Positions 1 to 10,829 of a DNA stretch of 64,000 nt are shown in pieces (positions within the stretch are counted from its first letter, which is position 1; each line of letters begins with the position of its first letter). Origin of the DNA: Pseudomonas kuykendallii (GTDB lineage Bacteria > Pseudomonadota > Gammaproteobacteria > Pseudomonadales > Pseudomonadaceae); assembly GCF_900106975.1 (NCBI RefSeq), contig NZ_FNNU01000003.1, positions 62,001 through 126,000 on the forward strand, given 5' to 3'. Made by a program: the position numbers and the translations under genes. The notes beneath the pieces are model-generated. The model was not told where the DNA came from. It saw only the letters and a program-made list of their open reading frames with translations, and ran no database searches.

Positions 1-1
1 G

Positions 2-1045
2 CCGGGACACACCTCGATGATCCGCCGCGACCCGCTCGGCGTGGTCGCCTCCATCGCGCCGTGGAACTACCCGCTGATGATGGCCGCCTGGAAACTCGCG
101 CCGGCCCTGGCGGCGGGCAACACCGTGGTGCTCAAGCCGTCCGAGCAGACGCCGCTGACGGCGCTGAAACTGGCCGAATTCCTCGCCGAGATCTTCCCCG
201 CCGGGGTGGTCAACATCGTCTTCGGCCGAGGCGCCAGCGTCGGCACGCCGCTGGTGACGCACGCGCGCGTGCGCATGGTCTCGCTCACCGGCTCGATCGC
301 CACCGGCGCCAACATCATCTCCAGCACCGCGGCCAGCGTGAAACGCATGCACATGGAGCTGGGTGGCAAGGCACCCGTGCTGATCTTCGACGACGCCGAC
401 ATCGAGGCCGCCGTCGAGGGCATCCGCACCTTCGGCTTCTACAACGCCGGACAGGACTGCACCGCCGCCTGCCGCATCTACGCGCAGAAAGGCATCTACG
501 AGAAATTCGTCGCCGCCCTGGGCGATGCCGTGGGCAACCTGAAGACCGGCCTGCAGAACGACGCCGCCACCGAACTCGGCCCGCTGATCACCGCGCAGCA
601 TCGCGACCGCGTCAGCGGTTTCGTCGAGCGCGCCAGCGGCCAGTCGCACATCGAGGTGGTCACCGGCGGCAAAGCGGTCGCCGGGGACGGCTTCTTCTTC
701 CAGCCGACGGTGCTGGCCGGCGCGCAACAGGACGATGAAATCGTCCGCAACGAAGTGTTCGGCCCGGTGGTGTCGGTCACGCCATTCGACGACGAGTTGC
801 AGGCGCTGAGCTGGGCCAACGACTCCGACTACGGTCTCGCCTCGTCGATCTGGACCCGCGACGTGGGCCGCGCGCACCGCCTCTCGGCGCGCCTGCAGTA
901 CGGCTGCACCTGGGTGAACACGCACTTCATGCTGGTCAGCGAAATGCCCCACGGCGGCGTCAAGCGCTCCGGCTACGGCAAGGACATGTCGATGTACGGG
1001 CTGGAGGACTACACCGCGGTGCGCCACGTGATGTTCAAGCACTGA
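2..1045 (+). CDS. Aldehyde dehydrogenase (gamma-aminobutyraldehyde dehydrogenase type), 5' end outside window
   Basis: NAD-dependent aldehyde dehydrogenase. The 347 visible residues resemble the PatD/ProR type, which oxidises 4-aminobutanal to GABA in putrescine breakdown. The frame is open to the left edge, so roughly the first 125 residues of a family protein of about 475 are missing. Visible landmarks are the cofactor-site PWNYP stretch, the catalytic glutamate in MELGGK (about residue 119) and the nucleophile cysteine in GQDC (about 153). The EVFGP and C-terminal KRSGYGKD segments are also present. The family call is firm. The substrate is inferred from overall resemblance only. Confidence 0.88.
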   Translation, partial: PGHTSMIRRDPLGVVASIAPWNYPLMMAAWKLAPALAAGNTVVLKPSEQTPLTALKLAEFLAEIFPAGVVNIVFGRGASVGTPLVTHARVRMVSLTGSIATGANIISSTAASVKRMHMELGGKAPVLIFDDADIEAAVEGIRTFGFYNAGQDCTAACRIYAQKGIYEKFVAALGDAVGNLKTGLQNDAATELGPLITAQHRDRVSGFVERASGQSHIEVVTGGKAVAGDGFFFQPTVLAGAQQDDEIVRNEVFGPVVSVTPFDDELQALSWANDSDYGLASSIWTRDVGRAHRLSARLQYGCTWVNTHFMLVSEMPHGGVKRSGYGKDMSMYGLEDYTAVRHVMFKH

Positions 1046-1052
1046 AGCTGTC

Positions 1053-1073
1053 GCGCAGGGCACGCCCCTGCGC
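1053..1073. terminator. Hairpin between convergent genes
   Basis: Perfect 8-bp arms GCGCAGGG and CCCTGCGC are separated by 5 bases, just after the aldehyde dehydrogenase stop and before the convergent Rdx-family gene. There is no T run, so an intrinsic terminator is only possible. Confidence 0.35.
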
Positions 1074-1086
1074 CGCGAGGCCGCGC

Positions 1087-1380
1087 CTAGGTGCGTGCCT
1101 CGTTGTGGCCCAGGTCACGCCCGGGGTCGATGCGGTCGCGAACCCGCTGCTTGAGCACCTTGGCCTCGGGGAAACCGCCGTCTGCCTTGCGCTCCCAGAG
1201 CTGAACGCCGTCACAGGTGATGCGGAACACCCCGCCCGTGCCCGGCTCCAGGGCGACTCGGCCGAGGTCGCCGGTGAACGTGGACAGCAGCTCCTGCGCC
1301 AGCCAGGCGGCGCGCAGCAGCCACTGGCACTGGGTGCAATAGGTGATGACGATTTCGGGGCGTGGCGCGGTACGGGTCAT
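1087..1380 (-). CDS. SelT/SelW/SelH (Rdx) family selenoprotein-like protein
   Basis: A 97-residue protein with the thioredoxin-like Rdx fold signature: a beta strand followed by CxxC (YCTQCQW, about residues 14-20). A TGD segment and a C-terminal KADGGFPEAK stretch are also typical. Members are thought to be redox proteins, and the bacterial ones carry cysteine where eukaryotic relatives carry selenocysteine. I chose the ATG at 1380 because family members begin a few residues before the CxxC strand; the open frame extends further upstream without resemblance. The gene is convergent with the aldehyde dehydrogenase. Its physiological role is not known to me. Confidence 0.8.
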   Translation of the reverse strand: MTRTAPRPEIVITYCTQCQWLLRAAWLAQELLSTFTGDLGRVALEPGTGGVFRITCDGVQLWERKADGGFPEAKVLKQRVRDRIDPGRDLGHNEART

Positions 1381-1497
1381 GACGATCTCGCGGGGCGGGC
1401 CGGGCGACCAGCATAACGGCAACCACGACCGTCGCCGAGGCGCGAAAAGCAAAACGCCGCATCGGAATGCGGCGTCTCGGTGGCGCGGGCGACCTTC

Positions 1498-3789
1498 TTA
1501 CGCGATGCGCGACAACAGCTCGCGAGCCTCTTCCTTCTGCTGCTCGTCGCCCTGGTCGATCACCTCGTTGAGGATGTTGCAGGCGCTCTGGATCTCGCCC
1601 TGCTCGATGTAGGTCATGGCCAGGCTCATCTTGCGGCTGGCGGCCAGGTCGTCCAGCGGGCGCTCGCTCGACAGGTCGTCACCGAAGGCATCGAGGAAGT
1701 CGTCGCTGAGGTCCGCTTCGAAACCCGAGCGCGCCGACGGCTGCTCCGGCTCGTCCAGCTCGAACACCTCCGGCAGCTCCTGCAGGTTGGAATGGAAGTC
1801 CGGCTCCTCTTCGACCTCGGCCTTGCCCTGCCCTGCCCTGGACGCCTGGTTGGGGAACGGATTGATCAGGTCCCAGTCGGCGTCCAGCGACAGGTCGTCG
1901 AGGTTCAGCGGGTAATCGTTGGGATCTTCGTCAGGCGCCGCGTGGGCGACCGGTGCGGCCGGCAGATCGTCCAGATCGAGCACGGCATCCTGCAACGGGT
2001 CGACCCGCGAGTCGGCCATCGCCACGGCATCGGCGTCCGCGTTCATCGCCGGATAGCGGGTCTTGATCCGCTCGAGCTGCGCCGGGCTCGCGCCCATCTC
2101 GCGCAGCACCGCTTCCTCGCGAGCGAACCCGCCGAGATCGCCGTTCTCGGCGAGCACTTCGAGCAGGCGCAAACGCAGGTCCATGCGCGCGGGCGCGTTT
2201 TCCAGGGCGTGACGCAAGGTGCTTTCGGCCTCGCCGAAGCGGCCGTAGGCGATGTAGATGTTGGCGGCTTCCAGCGGATCGGTGGAGATCTGCGTGCGCG
2301 TCTCGACAGGCTGCTCGACGCTGGCAGCGCTGCGCACGCGCGCCGGGCTGACCAGCGCGTCATCCTCGACCACCGGTACCACGACCACCTGAGGGTCGGG
2401 CAGCCGCGCGGGCTTGCGCCGGCGGCGCAGGAGCAGCAGCAACGCCAGCAGCATGACCAGGCAGAAGGCGCCGATCAGCCAGACCGACGAACCGGTCGAC
2501 TGCTCGGCCTCGGCGGCCGGTTCCTCGGCGACGGGCGCGGCCGGAGCAGGCTCGGCGGCGGGAGAAGTCTGCGCAGGAGCGGTTTGCGCAGCGTCCGCCG
2601 GCGGCAGGGCCGGTTCGGATTCGTCCTGCGGCGCGGCGGCCGATGCCTGATCGTCCAGCGGCGCTACGGCATCCGCGGGCGGCGTTTCCGGCTGGCCGGA
2701 AGCCGTGAAATCCGCCGGCGCTGCGGCGGACGGGCCCGGCTCGGCCGCGGCAGGCGCGGTCGCCTGGGGAACAGTCGCTGGCGTCGCACCGAGGCGCGAC
2801 TCCAGGCTGGCCAGTTGCTGGTCCCTCTCGCTCAGTTGCTGCTGAAGGATCTGCAGCTGGTTCTGCAGGTCGCGCATCTGCTGCTGCAGGGACTGGCTTT
2901 CGCCGGTACTGGACGCGAGCTCCTCATCCACGCGCCGTTGCAGGGCCGCCTGGCTTTCCGGCGAACCGGGAACACCGGGCATCGGTGCGGAGGGCCGGGT
3001 GTTCTCCAGCTCTTCGTCCTCGCTGGACAGCGAGAGCATCGCGGGCGGCGCCTCTTCGGCGAGCGCATCGGGCAGCAGCAGCTCGGCGCCTACCTTGAGT
3101 CGATGCGCTTCACCGCCGACGAAGGCCTGCGGATTGAGCAGCTGGATATCGCGCATCAGCCCTTCCAGCGAGGCTTCGCCGCCCGGATTGAAGCGTCGGG
3201 CGATGGCCCACAGGCTGTCGCCGCTGGCGACGCGGTAGCGCTTGCCCTGCACGGCGGCGGGCAGCGGACCGGAGGGCGCGCGCGCGGCGGCCGGCGCGCT
3301 GCGCACGGCGGGGGCAGCCGCGGCGCGGGGGGCACGACTCGGCGCGGCGGCAGCGCTCGGAGCGGGCGCGGCGCTGGCCAGGTACGACGATTCCGGCGGG
3401 TCCAGCAGCAGGGTGTACTCGCGAAGCAGTGTGCCGCCCGGGCGCGCCACCTCGACGATGAAATTCAGATAGGGCTCGCGCACCGGCTGGGTGGAAACCA
3501 CCCGCACCACGCTGCTCTTGCCGCGCACGACCGGGGTGAAACGCAGATCGTTGAGGAAGAACGGCCGGTCGACGCCGGACTGATCGAAGGCGCTCTGGCT
3601 GGCGAGGCGTACCTTGATCTCGTCGCGGGTCAGGTCACCCACGTCGAGCAGTTCGATTTCGGCGCTCAGCGGCTGATTGAGCGCGGACTGCAGATTGATG
3701 TCCCCGAGGCCCAGTGCGGGAACCAGCCCTGAATAAAGCGCCGATCCCGATACAAGGGTCAGCACCAAGAGCTGGTGAACTCTAGCCAT
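1498..3789 (-). CDS. FimV-like LysM membrane protein (FimV paralog)
   Basis: A 763-residue polar-hub-type protein. In order it has a signal peptide and a FimV N-terminal domain (GDINLQSALNQPLSAEIELL, about 29-48). A LysM peptidoglycan-binding motif follows at about 184-235, then a glutamine-rich coiled coil at about 280-333 and an Ala/Pro/Glu-rich linker. One membrane helix lies at about 435-454 before basic RRRR, then an acidic cytoplasmic region and the conserved C-terminal TPR-like helix pair (LAMTYIEQGEIQSACNIL). Canonical FimV in Pseudomonas is larger and, as I recall, sits by asd/truA. The MarR-recQ neighbourhood therefore suggests a paralog. Family members organise type IV pili and polar machinery; the job of this copy is unknown. 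Start chosen at the signal peptide methionine. Confidence 0.85.
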   Translation of the reverse strand: MARVHQLLVLTLVSGSALYSGLVPALGLGDINLQSALNQPLSAEIELLDVGDLTRDEIKVRLASQSAFDQSGVDRPFFLNDLRFTPVVRGKSSVVRVVSTQPVREPYLNFIVEVARPGGTLLREYTLLLDPPESSYLASAAPAPSAAAAPSRAPRAAAAPAVRSAPAAARAPSGPLPAAVQGKRYRVASGDSLWAIARRFNPGGEASLEGLMRDIQLLNPQAFVGGEAHRLKVGAELLLPDALAEEAPPAMLSLSSEDEELENTRPSAPMPGVPGSPESQAALQRRVDEELASSTGESQSLQQQMRDLQNQLQILQQQLSERDQQLASLESRLGATPATVPQATAPAAAEPGPSAAAPADFTASGQPETPPADAVAPLDDQASAAAPQDESEPALPPADAAQTAPAQTSPAAEPAPAAPVAEEPAAEAEQSTGSSVWLIGAFCLVMLLALLLLLRRRRKPARLPDPQVVVVPVVEDDALVSPARVRSAASVEQPVETRTQISTDPLEAANIYIAYGRFGEAESTLRHALENAPARMDLRLRLLEVLAENGDLGGFAREEAVLREMGASPAQLERIKTRYPAMNADADAVAMADSRVDPLQDAVLDLDDLPAAPVAHAAPDEDPNDYPLNLDDLSLDADWDLINPFPNQASRAGQGKAEVEEEPDFHSNLQELPEVFELDEPEQPSARSGFEADLSDDFLDAFGDDLSSERPLDDLAASRKMSLAMTYIEQGEIQSACNILNEVIDQGDEQQKEEARELLSRIA

Positions 3790-4123
3790 GTTTCCTCCCG
3801 GTGGTCCGGCTCGATCCGGAGCCTGTTCTTGAAATACGCGACATCGACGAAACATGCACAGTGAGGCAGATCCAATTAACCCGGAAAATCATCCAGATAC
3901 CCAGTACGGATGCTAGTCGAAGAATACGTGAGCCACGCAGTATAGCGGCACTATGCCACCACATCCGAGCGCTCCGTTCCGTTTATCGTCAGAAAAGCGC
4001 CTTTCTCGAGGGCTCCACGACGGACGACCGTCATATTGTCTGGCGCCGCAACGCGATACAACGGCAATGGGCAGGAAACTCGGCGCCAGGCGCCCGGCGG
4101 CGATCGCCGGTAACCCGCCGACG
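3790..4123. other. Intergenic region between FimV-like gene and MarR gene
   Basis: This 334-bp stretch should hold the promoter of the FimV-like gene and the 3' end of the MarR unit. The only structure I see is an inverted repeat at 4094-4110 (CCGGCG, 5-base loop, CGCCGG), a weak terminator candidate for the MarR gene. No convincing small gene was found. Confidence 0.4.
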
Positions 4124-4558
4124 TCAGGGGTTCTGCAGATTGGCGAGGATGTGCGAGTGGACCTGCTGGCAGCGTTGCAGGTCTTCCGGATCGATGCCCT
4201 GGAACAGTTCGCGACGCAGTTGCGAGGAGATCGCCTCGATCCGTTCGATCAGGGGCTTGGCTTCCGGGCTGAGGGCAATCTTCTTGGCCCGGCGGTCTTC
4301 GGGAACCGCGAGGCGACGCACCAGGCCCTGGGCTTCGAGGCTGTCGAGCAGTCGCGCCAGCGTCGGACCCTCGACCCCGACGCTCTGCGCCAGCTCGCGC
4401 TGGGTCGGCTGCTCAGCGAAGCGCCCGAGGTGCAGCAGCACCAGCCAGCGCGCCTGGGAGAGGCCAAGCCCGGCGAGTCGGCGGTCGAGCTCGCCACGCC
4501 AGGCGCGCGACAGCTGCGATACCTGCATGGCGAAGCGGTGATGATCGTATTCGGACAT
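4124..4558 (-). CDS. MarR/SlyA-family transcriptional regulator
   Basis: A 144-residue winged-helix repressor. It has the MarR layout: an N-terminal dimer helix, LSQARWLVLLHL, the recognition helix region TQRELAQSVGVEGPTLARLL (about 52-71), and a wing with the family DRRAKKI motif (about 87-93). C-terminal dimerisation helices follow. Proteins of this family usually sense small phenolic or oxidant ligands and repress their own promoter. A SlyA-type inverted repeat lies about 25 bp upstream of the start, consistent with autoregulation. The neighbouring FimV-like gene is on the same strand 334 bp downstream; recQ ends upstream, also on the same strand. Confidence 0.88.
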   Translation of the reverse strand: MSEYDHHRFAMQVSQLSRAWRGELDRRLAGLGLSQARWLVLLHLGRFAEQPTQRELAQSVGVEGPTLARLLDSLEAQGLVRRLAVPEDRRAKKIALSPEAKPLIERIEAISSQLRRELFQGIDPEDLQRCQQVHSHILANLQNP

Positions 4559-4576
4559 GGCGCCTGTACCATAAAA

Positions 4577-4595
4577 CTAATAATTAGCGAGCTAA
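4577..4595. promoter_or_regulatory. Candidate SlyA/MarR operator
   Basis: TTAGC-GA-GCTAA (4584-4595) is a perfect inverted repeat matching the TTAGC-N2-GCTAA pattern known for SlyA. It overlaps a second inverted repeat, CTAA-TAA-TTAG (4577-4587). The site lies 19-37 bp upstream of the MarR start in a locally AT-rich patch, where a promoter is expected. Confidence 0.55.
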
Positions 4596-4697
4596 CCATA
4601 GCACTGGGGCGGGCGGCAAGTCCGCAGATGGTCGCGCCCGCTGCCAAGCGGCGGATTTCCTTGGGATTTTAGGTTTCCGAAGATTACCGGGCGGGGT

Positions 4698-6821
<2,124 letters not shown>

Positions 6822-6996
6822 GCCGGTCTCCGAAGGAAGGCGCGCATTATAAGCGCAAACAATCGCCATACCGGGCGCCGCGCGCATGGCGGATGAGCGG
6901 TACGGGTCGATCCCGCCGCGCGCCGCAGTTTTCCCTGAGTCCTGCGCGCAGGCTTTGCTAGAATCCAGCGCTGATCTCTTCCCCAGGTACCCCACG

Positions 6997-7581
6997 ATGT
7001 CCTTCGCCGAGCAACTGTCCCGCCTGCAAGCCTTTCTCGATGCCGACGAACTGCACGAGGAGGCCCTGGACTACGTGGCCGCCCACGGTTACCTGACTGC
7101 CCTCTCCATCTGCCCGCAGCCGGTTCCAGAGCGCGAGTGGATCGACGCGCTGTTCGCCGAGCCGCCGCACTACCGCAGCGACGCCGAACGCGAGGAAATC
7201 GAAAACAGCCTGATCCAGCTCAAGGCGCTGATCGCCCGCCAGTTGGCCAGCGACGAGGACATGGAGCTGCCCTGCGAGCTCGACCTCGGCGAAACCCCCG
7301 ACGACTCCGACCTGCGCGGCTGGTGCATCGGTTTCATGGAAGGCGTGTTCCTGCGCGAATCGGTGTGGTTCGAAGACGCCGAAGACGAAGTCAGCGAGCT
7401 GCTGCTGCCGATCATGGTCGGTTCGGGGCTGTTCGACGAACAACCCGAGTTCGACGAGATCGCCGCCGACCCTGACCTCGTCGACAGCATGGTCGAGCAG
7501 ATCCCCGAACTGCTCACCGCGCTTTACCTGCTCTGCCAGGCCCCGGAAGAAAAACCCGCGTTGCTCAAGCCGCGCCACTGA
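6997..7581 (+). CDS. YecA/YgfB (UPF0149) family protein
   Basis: A 194-residue acidic protein of the UPF0149 family. The conserved features are an N-terminal helical region ([18 protein letters not shown], about 23-40), the [10 protein letters not shown] motif (about 109-118) and a C-terminal helix. There is no SEC-C metal-binding tail. Function is not established for the family as a whole; a related Pseudomonas YgfB has been linked to antibiotic resistance regulation. The ATG at 6997 was preferred over longer starts because family similarity begins there. It is divergent from recQ, with the shared promoter in the 175 bp between them, and is followed closely by the DUF454 gene. Confidence 0.82.
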   Translation: MSFAEQLSRLQAFLDADELHEEALDYVAAHGYLTALSICPQPVPEREWIDALFAEPPHYRSDAEREEIENSLIQLKALIARQLASDEDMELPCELDLGETPDDSDLRGWCIGFMEGVFLRESVWFEDAEDEVSELLLPIMVGSGLFDEQPEFDEIAADPDLVDSMVEQIPELLTALYLLCQAPEEKPALLKPRH

Positions 7582-7594
7582 GCCAGGCCCGGGC

Positions 7595-7996
7595 ATGGCC
7601 GCTCGCGAATTCGCCCCGAGCCGCAATCCTTGGGTGCGCTACGTGCTGCTCGGCATTGGCTGGGCGAGCGTGGCGCTCGGGGTCATCGGCATCTTCCTGC
7701 CGGTGCTGCCGACCACGCCGTTCCTGCTGCTAGCCGCGGCCTGCTTCGCGCGCAGCTCAAGGCGTTTCTACGAATGGCTGGTGAATCATCCGCGGCTCGG
7801 CCCGTGGATTCGCGACTACCTCGACGGCGAAGGCATTCCGCTCAAGGGCAAGGTCTACGCCATCGGCCTGATGTGGGCGAGCATTGCCCTCTCCTGCTAC
7901 CTGGTTCCGCTGTTCTGGGCGCGAGCCTTCATGCTCACCAGCGCGGTGTGCGTGAGTTTCTACATCCTCAAACAGAAAACCCGACCGCCGCGCTGA
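7595..7996 (+). CDS. DUF454 (YbaN family) inner-membrane protein
   Basis: A 133-residue integral membrane protein. It has the YbaN signature: a first helix with GIFLPVLPTTPFLLLAA (about 30-46), then CFARSSRRFYEWLVNHPRLG and two further helices. The gene starts 13 bp after the YecA-type gene and is probably cotranscribed with it. No biochemical role is established that I know of. It converges on the DTW-domain gene with only 4 bp between the stops. Confidence 0.85.
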   Translation: MAAREFAPSRNPWVRYVLLGIGWASVALGVIGIFLPVLPTTPFLLLAAACFARSSRRFYEWLVNHPRLGPWIRDYLDGEGIPLKGKVYAIGLMWASIALSCYLVPLFWARAFMLTSAVCVSFYILKQKTRPPR

Positions 7997-8000
7997 CCTG

Positions 8001-8600
8001 TCAGGGCGCGTGGTTGCGCCGGTAGGTCTGCTCACCCATCGCTTCGATCTGACCGTCGATCAGCCGCTCGAACGGGCGCAGCAAAGCGTCGAAGCTCGCC
8101 GGGGATTCGAGCAGGTTGAGCGCCGCCACCACCGCCTCGAGGGTCGACAGCGCGCCCGCAACCGGCGCCTTGCGCACCCGATAGCGCGAGGTCATCCCAT
8201 CCGGCAACGCGAGGCGCGGCAGGGCCGCCAGCGCGGGATTCAGGTGAAGCAGCTTGCGCGCCTTGCGCCAGGTGCCGTCCGGCACCACCAGCAGCGGCGG
8301 GCGGGAATCCTCGCGCGGTATGCCGGCGCCCAGCACCTCCGCATCATTACCAGGAAACAGCAGGCAGGGTCGGTAGCCGGGATCGTCCAGACGCGCCTGC
8401 AGGTCCTCGAAACGCTCGCCGACCAGCAGCTCGGCGTTCTGCAGGCCCAGGGCCGCCAGGCGTGCGGTATTGAGTGCATGCCCGGACTCGCTCGGGTGCT
8501 GCAGCAGCAACACGCGGCAACGGCTCGGCAAGGACGGAATGAGCGCACACAGGCAGTGGCTCAGCGGGCGGACGCAGCGGGAACATTGCGGACGGGACAT
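8001..8600 (-). CDS. tapT: DTW-domain tRNA-uridine aminocarboxypropyltransferase (TapT-like)
   Basis: A 199-residue DTW-domain protein. E. coli TapT (YfiP), of this family, makes acp3U at position 47 of tRNA variable loops using S-adenosylmethionine. Seen here are an N-terminal cysteine cluster (CSRCVRPLSHCLC, about 6-18), the HPSES segment and the family motif as DGTWRKA (about 108-114). The C-terminal STLEAVVAAL helix is also conserved. Its sequence supports the TapT subgroup, but DTW proteins have paralogs, so the exact tRNA position is inferred. The gene is on its own unit, convergent with the DUF454 gene and downstream of the chemoreceptor gene on the same strand. Confidence 0.8.
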   Translation of the reverse strand: MSRPQCSRCVRPLSHCLCALIPSLPSRCRVLLLQHPSESGHALNTARLAALGLQNAELLVGERFEDLQARLDDPGYRPCLLFPGNDAEVLGAGIPREDSRPPLLVVPDGTWRKARKLLHLNPALAALPRLALPDGMTSRYRVRKAPVAGALSTLEAVVAALNLLESPASFDALLRPFERLIDGQIEAMGEQTYRRNHAP

Positions 8601-8661
8601 CGGCGTTCTGACGAGAGTGGGGCGGCGGCGCAGTCTGCCACAGCGGCGCCGCCAGGTGGCC

Positions 8662-10227
8662 TCAACGGGCGAAACGTTCGGCCAGACCGTGCAGGTAGCC
8701 GGCCATCTGCTCCAGCTCCTGGCAGATCGCCGCGCCCTGCTGGGCGTGTCCGGCGCTGTTGTCGGAAAGCTGGGCGATGCGGGTGATCTGCCGGTTGATG
8801 TCCTCCACCACCAGGCTCTGCTCTTCCGAGGCCGCCGCCATCTGCTGGCTCATGCCGCTGATGCGCGTCACCGCCTGGCTGATGCTGCCCAGCGACTGAT
8901 GCACAGACTCCACACTGCCCAGGCTGTCCTGCGACATGGACTCGCCGCGGCTGACGCTGCTCACCGCGCGGTCGGTGCCGGTGCGCAGGCTCGCGATCAG
9001 CTGATGGATCTGCTCGGTGGACTGTCGCGTGCGCGCCGCCAGGGCGCGAACTTCGTCGGCGACCACGGCGAAACCGCGCCCCTGCTCGCCGGCCCGCGCC
9101 GCTTCGATGGCCGCGTTGAGCGCCAGCAGGTTGGTCTGTTCGGCGATGGACGTGATCACGTCGACGACGCTGCCGATGGCGTGCATCGACGACGCCAGCT
9201 CGGTCACCGCCTCGCCGATGTCGTTCACCGCCGCCGCCATCTGCTGCATGGTCACGCGGCTGCCGCCGGCCAGGGTCTGCCCCTCGCCGGCGATGCGGTC
9301 GGCGTCTTCGGCGGCCCGCGCGGTGTCCTGCACGTTGCGCGCGATTTCCTGGATGGTCGCCGCCATCTGGTTGATCGCGGTCGCGGACTGATCGGTCTCG
9401 TTGCGCTGCTGCTCCAGCAGTTCGGCGCTGGCGCGCGAGGTTTCCGAGGACTGCGCGGCGCGCTGGCGCACCTGCTCGGCAGCGTCCTCCAGGCGGCTCA
9501 GGGCCGTCTGCAAACGGGCCTCCTGGCTGATCAGCGCCATGTCCAGCTCTGCCTGCGCACCCTGGCCATCGGAATAGGTGAGCGCCACCAGCGGATCGGT
9601 GAAGGCTTTCGGGTGATCGCGCAGGGTTTTCCTGATGTCCTCCTGGCGCGTGAACGACAGCCAGGTCGCCAGGCCGAGCATGCAGGCGGCCACCAGCGCG
9701 GTGAACGCCCAGCCGTCGAGCACGCGGTCGAGCCCGATGATCAGCGCGGCGGCGAGGATCAGCGGCCAGGAACGCTGCAGTTCGTGGGTGATGCGCGCCA
9801 CTTGGGAGCGGGCGGGCTTGCCGGCGCGCAGGCGCGCATAGAGGGCGTCGGCGCGGCGTACCTGCTCGCGGGTCGGCAGCGAGCGCACCGACTCGTAGCC
9901 GACCATCTTGCCGTCCTCGTAGATCGGCGTGACGTAGGCGTTGACCCAGTAGAAGCTGCCGTTCTTCGAGCGGTTCTTCACCAGCCCCATCCACGGCTTG
10001 CCGCTCTGCAGCGAGGCCCACATCAGGCCGAAGACTTCCGGCGGCATATCCGGATGGCGAACCAGGTTGTGCGGCTGCCCAATCAGTTCCTCGTAGCTGT
10101 AACCACTGACCCGGACGAACGCGTCATTGCAGTAGGTGATGTGGCTTTGCAGATTGGTGGTGGAGATCAGCCGTTCCTCGCTGGGAAAGGTGATCTCGGT
10201 ATCAGTGACAGGCAGGTTTTGACGCAT
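8662..10227 (-). CDS. aer: Aer-type PAS-domain methyl-accepting chemotaxis protein
   Basis: A 521-residue energy/redox taxis receptor. It has a cytoplasmic N-terminal PAS domain that probably binds FAD (about 10-120; [19 protein letters not shown] is characteristic of Aer). A hydrophobic hairpin anchor lies at about 150-190 with no periplasmic sensor domain. A HAMP-like stretch and a long MCP signalling coil follow, with the highly conserved tip [19 protein letters not shown]. The C-terminus lacks a CheR-binding pentapeptide. The start at 10227 has AAGGA nine bases upstream and gives the usual Aer N-terminus; three codons earlier is another ATG without this spacing. No che genes are nearby. 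Confidence 0.88.
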   Translation of the reverse strand: MRQNLPVTDTEITFPSEERLISTTNLQSHITYCNDAFVRVSGYSYEELIGQPHNLVRHPDMPPEVFGLMWASLQSGKPWMGLVKNRSKNGSFYWVNAYVTPIYEDGKMVGYESVRSLPTREQVRRADALYARLRAGKPARSQVARITHELQRSWPLILAAALIIGLDRVLDGWAFTALVAACMLGLATWLSFTRQEDIRKTLRDHPKAFTDPLVALTYSDGQGAQAELDMALISQEARLQTALSRLEDAAEQVRQRAAQSSETSRASAELLEQQRNETDQSATAINQMAATIQEIARNVQDTARAAEDADRIAGEGQTLAGGSRVTMQQMAAAVNDIGEAVTELASSMHAIGSVVDVITSIAEQTNLLALNAAIEAARAGEQGRGFAVVADEVRALAARTRQSTEQIHQLIASLRTGTDRAVSSVSRGESMSQDSLGSVESVHQSLGSISQAVTRISGMSQQMAAASEEQSLVVEDINRQITRIAQLSDNSAGHAQQGAAICQELEQMAGYLHGLAERFAR

Positions 10228-10736
10228 TCGGCACATTCCTTCGCAAGGTAGTTTCTTTCCGGAGAGCTTGTTTCTTTTCATGTCTAGCACAGCAAGGTCG
10301 CATGCCGCCAAACCGCACCGCAAAAAATCGCCGAATGGGCGCTCGTCGCGCAGACCTCCCGCCCGGTCGGGTCCGGCGCGGGGCGAGTGGACGCTGCGTT
10401 CGGCCGAGCCCGCACGGGCGTTCCCACGTCGCTGTACCGCGATGCGCTCCTGCCCTGCCGGCTGCACGAGCCAACGGGTTGGCTATCCTGATCGGCATGA
10501 CAAGACTTCCCTGCGCGGCGAAACCTCCGGTGACAGCGAGCCAGGCGCCTGCCGGTGATCGCCCGGATATTCTTCGCTTCATCGAGCCGTTTCGCTGCCG
10601 CCTTCGATTTCCTCGCGGCGTCACGGCAAGGCATCGTTTTCATCCACGCGTACGTTCGCGACGTGACCGCGGTAACCGCGCTGTACAAGGCGGTACCCAG
10701 GTTTCGCCGCGACGTGCGCCAGTCGAGGTACTCGGA
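10228..10736. other. Intergenic region upstream of aer and usp
   Basis: About 510 bp with no gene I can defend. Open frames on both strands are arginine-rich and look like GC-driven shadows. It should contain the promoters of the minus-strand chemoreceptor gene and of the plus-strand stress-protein unit. Confidence 0.4.
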
Positions 10737-10829
10737 ATGAACCAGACCACTGCCCCATGGGTCGACCGTTTCGGCGTGCATGACAAGGCGCAGGACTTCC
10801 TGCCCGTCACCGAAGGAGAAACACCATGA
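10737..10829 (+). CDS. Possible 30-aa leader ORF overlapping usp
   Basis: ATG at 10737 opens a 30-codon frame ending in a TGA that overlaps the usp start as ATGA, the classic translational-coupling arrangement. The peptide (beginning MNQTTAPWVDRFGV) is not arginine-rich like the shadows around it. I recognise no family. It may be a short leader, a remnant of a longer gene, or chance. Confidence 0.25.
   Translation: MNQTTAPWVDRFGVHDKAQDFLPVTEGETP

Noticed and set aside
1480-3732. A 750-residue open frame on the plus strand opposite the FimV-like gene
   Set aside because: It is the antisense shadow of a GC-rich gene, rich in Arg, Gly, Gln and Val, with no domain; the minus-strand protein has all FimV landmarks.
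10302-10829. A 175-residue plus-strand frame upstream of usp
   Set aside because: The first 145 residues are Arg/Pro/Ala-rich without motifs; only the last 30 codons with the ATGA overlap were kept as a weak candidate.
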